Positions 60,280 through 64,000 of a stretch of 64,000 bases of DNA are shown here, piece after piece. The position numbers and the translations under genes are program-made. This DNA comes from Yinghuangia aomiensis. GTDB taxonomy: Bacteria > Actinomycetota > Actinomycetes > Streptomycetales > Streptomycetaceae. Where the stretch lies: assembly GCF_039542225.1 (NCBI RefSeq), contig NZ_BAABHS010000023.1, forward strand, positions 1 through 64,000. Direction: 5' to 3'. Each line of letters opens with the position of its first letter. Position 1 is the stretch's first letter. Under the pieces are notes generated by a model. That model had not been told where the DNA came from and ran no database searches. It saw nothing but the letters and a program-made list of their open reading frames with translations.

Positions 60280-61557
60280 TCACCCCCCTCCGTGGAGATC
60301 GCCCATGACGATGTCGAGCAGGGCGCGTCCGGCGGCGTCGAGCGGGTCGAGGGGCGCGCCGGTGCCGTCGAGGAAGGCGGTGTGCAGGAGTTGGTCGGAC
60401 GACAGGGTGCGGGATTCGGCGCGTTTCGCGAACGTCTCCACCGGGTCGCCCGGCCGGTAGGCGGCGGGTGCCACGCCGAGTTCGGCCCAATAGCCGGTGT
60501 GGCGTTCGAGCAGCATCTGCAGGTCGCGTTTGGTGGGTGCCTGGAGTTCGAGGCGCAGGCAGCGCCGGTGGAACGCGGCGGGGAAGTCGCGTTCGCGGTT
60601 GCTGGTGAGCACGACGACGGGGAACTCCGCGCACTCGACCCGGCCGCCGACGACCTCGACGCGCCGGTCCCGCGGCCCGGTCCGGTCGGCCGTGCGCACG
60701 AGGACGGACTCCTCGCGGTGCCGCTGGAGTTCGGGAATGTCGAAGGTACCGGTCTCGAAGACGTGCAGCAGGTCGTTGGCAAGATCGCTGTCGCCCTTGT
60801 CGAACTCGTCGATCAGGAGGACGCGGGGGCGCCGCCGCGGCACGAGGGCCTCGCCGAGCGGGCCCAGACGCAGGTAGTTGCCGATGTCCTCGGCGTAGTT
60901 GCCGGCGTTGTCGGCGATGCCGCCGCGGGCGAGGGTGAGGTCGTGGATGCGGCCGAGGGCGTCGTACTCGTACAAACCGTCGCGGAGGGTCGTCCGGCTG
61001 GTCACGCCCCAGCGGAGCACGGGTCCCAGATCGAGTTCGTAGGCGATGCTCATCGCGAGCGACGTCTTGCCCGCACCCGGAGGGCCGGTCACGAGCAGCG
61101 GGCGGCGCAGCCGGATGGCGGCGTTGACCGCGAGCAGGATCTCGGTGCGCTGCTCGGCGGGTAAGTGGAAGGTCCGGGCGACGTAGTCCTCTTGCAGGGT
61201 CGGCCGCGCGGCGGCCGGGGTGTCGGCGGCCGACCGGTCGACGCGCGGCGGCGGGTCGGCGGGCAGCGGCGGCGGTTTCGGACCGGCGCCGTTGGGCGGG
61301 GCGTCGGCGTCGCCGCGGGCCCCGGGCACGACGGCGACGGGGGCCACCGGGGCGGGCGCGACAGCAGGGGCCGCCGGGTGCGCGGCGACGGGGGCGGCAG
61401 CCGGCACCGCCGGGGGCACGGCAGCCGCGTCAGCGTCCGCGGGGATGCCGCCGAAGCGGCGCCACGGCGGCGCATCCGGCCACCGCACCGGGAGCGTGCG
61501 GGGGCCGCCGCTGCCGGGGCCGCGGTAGATGAACCACTGTTCGAGGTCGTCGGTCAC
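60280..61557 (-). CDS. MoxR-family AAA+ ATPase
   Basis: A 425-residue ATPase from the GTG at 61555-61557. Residues 35-120 are a Pro/Ala-rich linker. The AAA+ core has Walker A GPPGAGKT (158-165) in LLVTGPPGAGKTSLAMSIAYEL, Walker B VLLIDEFDKGDSDLANDLL, the MoxR loop with IPELQRHREES, sensor 1 LTSNRERDFPAAFHRRCL and a lid helix. In known vWA-MoxR systems the ATPase remodels a partner bound to the vWA protein and so releases the effector. Its start overlaps the caspase gene stop as GTGA. Confidence 0.93.
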   Translation of the reverse strand: MTDDLEQWFIYRGPGSGGPRTLPVRWPDAPPWRRFGGIPADADAAAVPPAVPAAAPVAAHPAAPAVAPAPVAPVAVVPGARGDADAPPNGAGPKPPPLPADPPPRVDRSAADTPAAARPTLQEDYVARTFHLPAEQRTEILLAVNAAIRLRRPLLVTGPPGAGKTSLAMSIAYELDLGPVLRWGVTSRTTLRDGLYEYDALGRIHDLTLARGGIADNAGNYAEDIGNYLRLGPLGEALVPRRRPRVLLIDEFDKGDSDLANDLLHVFETGTFDIPELQRHREESVLVRTADRTGPRDRRVEVVGGRVECAEFPVVVLTSNRERDFPAAFHRRCLRLELQAPTKRDLQMLLERHTGYWAELGVAPAAYRPGDPVETFAKRAESRTLSSDQLLHTAFLDGTGAPLDPLDAAGRALLDIVMGDLHGGG

Positions 61558-63689
61558 TGCCGCCCCTTCCGCTGCGGGGTGCCGAGGCTGGGCCGCGGGT
61601 CGTAGGGCACGCGGAGGCCGGGCCGGTCGAGCACCAGAACCACTTCTTCGCGCGGCCGGTCCGGGGCCGCGCCGCGCGGCCACACGGGCCGTCGGCGCGG
61701 GTCGCCGCCGCCGTTGCGCCACAGCCAGACCCGTTCGGGCAGCTCGTCGATGCTCGCAACGCCGCGCAGGTGCCGACTCATGGCGCGGACGTAGCCGCGG
61801 CCGGGGCAGTCGCGGCCGCCCGCGCAGTCGTGCGGGCACAAGGTGCGGGGCCACAGGGCGAAGATGGCTCCTCCCTCCAGGACCTGGTCGACGCCGTCGG
61901 GTGCGCGTTGCTCGGCGTCGGCGGCGAACGCCAGCGCGGCGCCGATGTACCGCGATCCTTCCCACGACTGGAGGGGAATGTCGCGTGTGGCGGCGCCGCA
62001 GCGGAACCACTTCACCCGTTCGTGGATCCGACGGGAGCGTCCTTGGCCGATCTCGTGCATGAAGCGGCCGAACACCCGGCTGAGCGCGTAGCCGCTGGGG
62101 CCGCCCATGGTCCGCTCCCGGTCGCGCAGTACCAGGGCACGTGCCTTGCCCAACGGCAGCGCATTGCGTTCGTGGCCTTCCGGCCCCAGGGTAATGCGGT
62201 CGAACGCATAGCCGAAGAGCGAACGCGGGACCAGGATTTCCAGGACCTGCACGTATTTGTCACGCGGCAGGGCGGCCTCGGCGGCGGCGATCGCGGCGCG
62301 GAACGCCGCCGCGACGGGTTCGCCGAAGTCGATCCGCAGGTTGCCGAGCGGCAGTTTGAGGCCGTGGGTGCCCTGGTACAGCCAGGCGTCCACGCGGAAC
62401 GGCCCGGGGGCTCCGCCCGTTTCGGCGCCGGCTGCGGCGACCCGATCGGTGGCGACGGCGTAGTCGACGACGAGGACCGGCGGTCCGGCGGGCGGTTCCG
62501 GCGGCCGGAGGTCGTCGGGGATCTCGTGCCACCACTCCTCGAACGGCGCGAGCAGTCCGTCGGCGGTGTCGCGGGCCCACCCGGCGAAGCCGGTGCGCAG
62601 GCACGCGCGGAGCCAGTCGCGCAGCACGTGCAGCGGATGGACGGCTTCGGTGGCGAACCGCACGTGGTCTTCGGTGTTGAAGTACACGGCGTCGCCGAGT
62701 TCCGCGAGGGTGCCGTCGCGCGGGAGGCCGCGGGTGCCGTGCAGCCACAGGGCGTGGCGCAGCGCGGCGGTGGCGAGCGGTTGCCCGGTGGCGGTCTCGT
62801 AGTCGCCTTCGAGCCGGTCGAGGACGTCCCACAGCGCCATGCGGTGCGGCGAGCCGTCGGGGACTTGGCGGTAGACGACGGCGGTGCCGGTGCCGGGCGG
62901 GCCGATGAGGAAGAAGTCGGGGGTCTGGCGTTGCGTCTGTTTGGACGCGGCCGCGCGGGCGAAGGCCTGCTGCACGGCCTGCCCGGCGAGGAGGGCGCGG
63001 GCGAGCGTGGGCTGTCCGTCGGCGGCGCGGTCGGCGAGTTCGTCGATCAGCAGGTTGGCGAACTTGACGCCGACGGCCTTCTGCCCCGCCGAGGCGGCGA
63101 ACATCACGAGGGCGCGGCGGGCGGCCTGGTCGCTCGCGCCGTCGCTCAGGGGGAAACCGCCGATGTCCGGGTAGCGGTTCGGCTCGTGGTTGCGGCAGAT
63201 GTCGAAGACGCCGAACCATTCGCCGAGCGGGCTGTTCTGCCCGGCGCGCTGCTGGCGCAGGTAGTCGTGCAGTTTTCCGACGTCCTGGCGGTGCGTGCTC
63301 CACATGCCGTCGTCGTCGAGGCTGGGAACCAGCGCGGATGTCGCGTGCGAGGTGCCTTGCAGGGTGTGCTGGCCGTGGCCGAGCCAGACGACGAACAGGG
63401 TTTCGCCGTCCTCGGCTTGCCGGTAGAACGCGCGGACGGCCGCTTCGTAGTCGGCGCGCGAGGTGTTGAGCCGGACGTCGACGCCGCGGTCCGCATACGC
63501 CTTCACCGCCGTCTCGTCCTCCGACCCCGGCTTGGCCGCCGCCAGCAGGGTGATGCGCCAGCCTGCGCCGCCGTCGAGGAGGTAGTCGAGGTAGCGGCAC
63601 GCGGTGCGGACGACATGGGGCAACTGGGGCGGGTCGGCGCCGCGCGGCCCGAAGTATCCGTAGGCGACGACGAGCGCATGTCTGTTCAC
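61554..63689 (-). CDS. Caspase-like (C14) peptidase effector with VMAP-type C-terminus
   Basis: A 711-residue protein from the GTG at 63687-63689. Residues 1-260 form a caspase-fold peptidase: His105 in VVWLGHGQHTL and Cys165 in VFDICRNHEP are the catalytic dyad; YEAAVRAFYRQAEDGETLFVVW is the core strand. The rest is the C-terminal region seen in vWA-MoxR-associated proteins, with GDAVYFNTEDHVRFATE, WLYQGTHGLKLPLGNLRIDFGEPV and a final RVWLWRNGGGD. It likely cleaves host proteins when the MoxR/vWA pair is triggered, causing cell suicide. Start and stop overlap neighbours by four bases. Confidence 0.9.
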   Translation of the reverse strand: MNRHALVVAYGYFGPRGADPPQLPHVVRTACRYLDYLLDGGAGWRITLLAAAKPGSEDETAVKAYADRGVDVRLNTSRADYEAAVRAFYRQAEDGETLFVVWLGHGQHTLQGTSHATSALVPSLDDDGMWSTHRQDVGKLHDYLRQQRAGQNSPLGEWFGVFDICRNHEPNRYPDIGGFPLSDGASDQAARRALVMFAASAGQKAVGVKFANLLIDELADRAADGQPTLARALLAGQAVQQAFARAAASKQTQRQTPDFFLIGPPGTGTAVVYRQVPDGSPHRMALWDVLDRLEGDYETATGQPLATAALRHALWLHGTRGLPRDGTLAELGDAVYFNTEDHVRFATEAVHPLHVLRDWLRACLRTGFAGWARDTADGLLAPFEEWWHEIPDDLRPPEPPAGPPVLVVDYAVATDRVAAAGAETGGAPGPFRVDAWLYQGTHGLKLPLGNLRIDFGEPVAAAFRAAIAAAEAALPRDKYVQVLEILVPRSLFGYAFDRITLGPEGHERNALPLGKARALVLRDRERTMGGPSGYALSRVFGRFMHEIGQGRSRRIHERVKWFRCGAATRDIPLQSWEGSRYIGAALAFAADAEQRAPDGVDQVLEGGAIFALWPRTLCPHDCAGGRDCPGRGYVRAMSRHLRGVASIDELPERVWLWRNGGGDPRRRPVWPRGAAPDRPREEVVLVLDRPGLRVPYDPRPSLGTPQRKGRQ

Positions 63690-64000
63690 GGCTGCCGCCG
63701 GGCGAGTTCGGCGATGACGCGGTAGGTCTCCTTCTGCCCCCAGTAGCCGCTGTGCGCGTCCGGGAAGAGCATTCCGGTGTCGATCTGCAGGTCGGTGACG
63801 GGCACGTCGTCGCCGAAGTCCGGCCGCGCCGGGAAGCCGAGCAGGTCTTGCGGGCAGTGCGCGTTGGTCCAGCGCGTCGGCCAGTACGCGGGCGTGCCGC
63901 CGCGCGCCAGCGTGGCCAGCGCGCCGTAGCGGTAGAGCCGGGAGACCTGCGAACCGACCGTGAACAGCCGCACGCGCGGCCCGTAGTCGGCGCCGGTCAG
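63686..64000 (-). CDS. C-terminal part of a hydrolase-like membrane-region protein (partial)
   Basis: The last 105 residues of a gene that begins beyond the right edge. Readable stretches are RLFTVGSQVSRLYRYGAL, PTRWTNAHCPQDLLGFPAR and FPDAHSGYWGQKETYRVIAELA. The order GS..., then W.N...D..G, then an HSGYW with a histidine resembles the C-terminal end of lipase-like alpha/beta hydrolases, where this His is catalytic. It is coupled to the caspase gene by a GTGA overlap, so it belongs to the same system. The call is tentative because the nucleophile is outside the window. Confidence 0.5.
   Translation of the reverse strand: MTGADYGPRVRLFTVGSQVSRLYRYGALATLARGGTPAYWPTRWTNAHCPQDLLGFPARPDFGDDVPVTDLQIDTGMLFPDAHSGYWGQKETYRVIAELARRQP

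Overview
The window is high-GC actinobacterial DNA, most likely from Streptomyces or a close relative. Signs of this are strong G/C at third codon positions, frequent GTG starts, GGAGG-type ribosome binding sites, F420-type luciferase-fold oxidoreductases, SAV_2336-type proteins and an initiator tRNA with encoded CCA. Nothing decides the species.

Bases 1-10800 are accessory DNA. A divergent pair of abortive-infection-type proteins, both ending in a HEPN-like RN-x5-H motif, is followed by an MMPL exporter / DesK-type kinase / NarL-type regulator cluster. Then come a 5'-truncated ROK gene and an integrase / excisionase / XRE-regulator module of an integrated element. The XRE gene is headed by two AT-rich palindromic operators, and beyond it lies a degraded NB-ARC-like fragment.

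Bases 10800-29600 carry a GH43-GH78 glycosidase operon with an operator inside its promoter, an initiator tRNA with its terminator, an isolated CRISPR-repeat-like sequence, and a MaoC hydratase. They also hold a PLP enzyme and a methyltransferase, a scar where an exporter and a divergent regulator have both lost their 5' ends, a sugar-type MFS transporter with its LacI regulator, and several conserved single genes.

Bases 29600-45900 hold mostly single metabolic and regulatory genes: a DsbA-like protein, PadR, an F420 oxidoreductase, a cysteine hydrolase with a GlxA-type regulator, an AlaA-like aminotransferase, SDRs, PhzF, an amidohydrolase and a Xer-type recombinase. One SDR has a zinc-ribbon extension and lacks the catalytic tyrosine. 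Two promoters here (35.2 kb and 40.3 kb) share one palindromic operator.

Bases 45900-64000 are the most interesting part: about 18 kb, all on the minus strand, with many 4-base gene overlaps. They combine two NTP-dependent conflict modules. One has a hydrolase-like partial gene, a caspase-like peptidase, a MoxR AAA+ ATPase, an SAV_2336 vWA-like domain fused to a P-loop GTPase, and a short GAP1-N protein. The other has a zinc-ribbon/degenerate-vWA protein, a GTPase, a full-length GAP1 protein and a membrane-anchored vWA protein. A serine/threonine kinase with a predicted beta-propeller lies between them. The domain families are known; the fusion and the kinase bridge suggest one integrated signalling and suicide-effector system.
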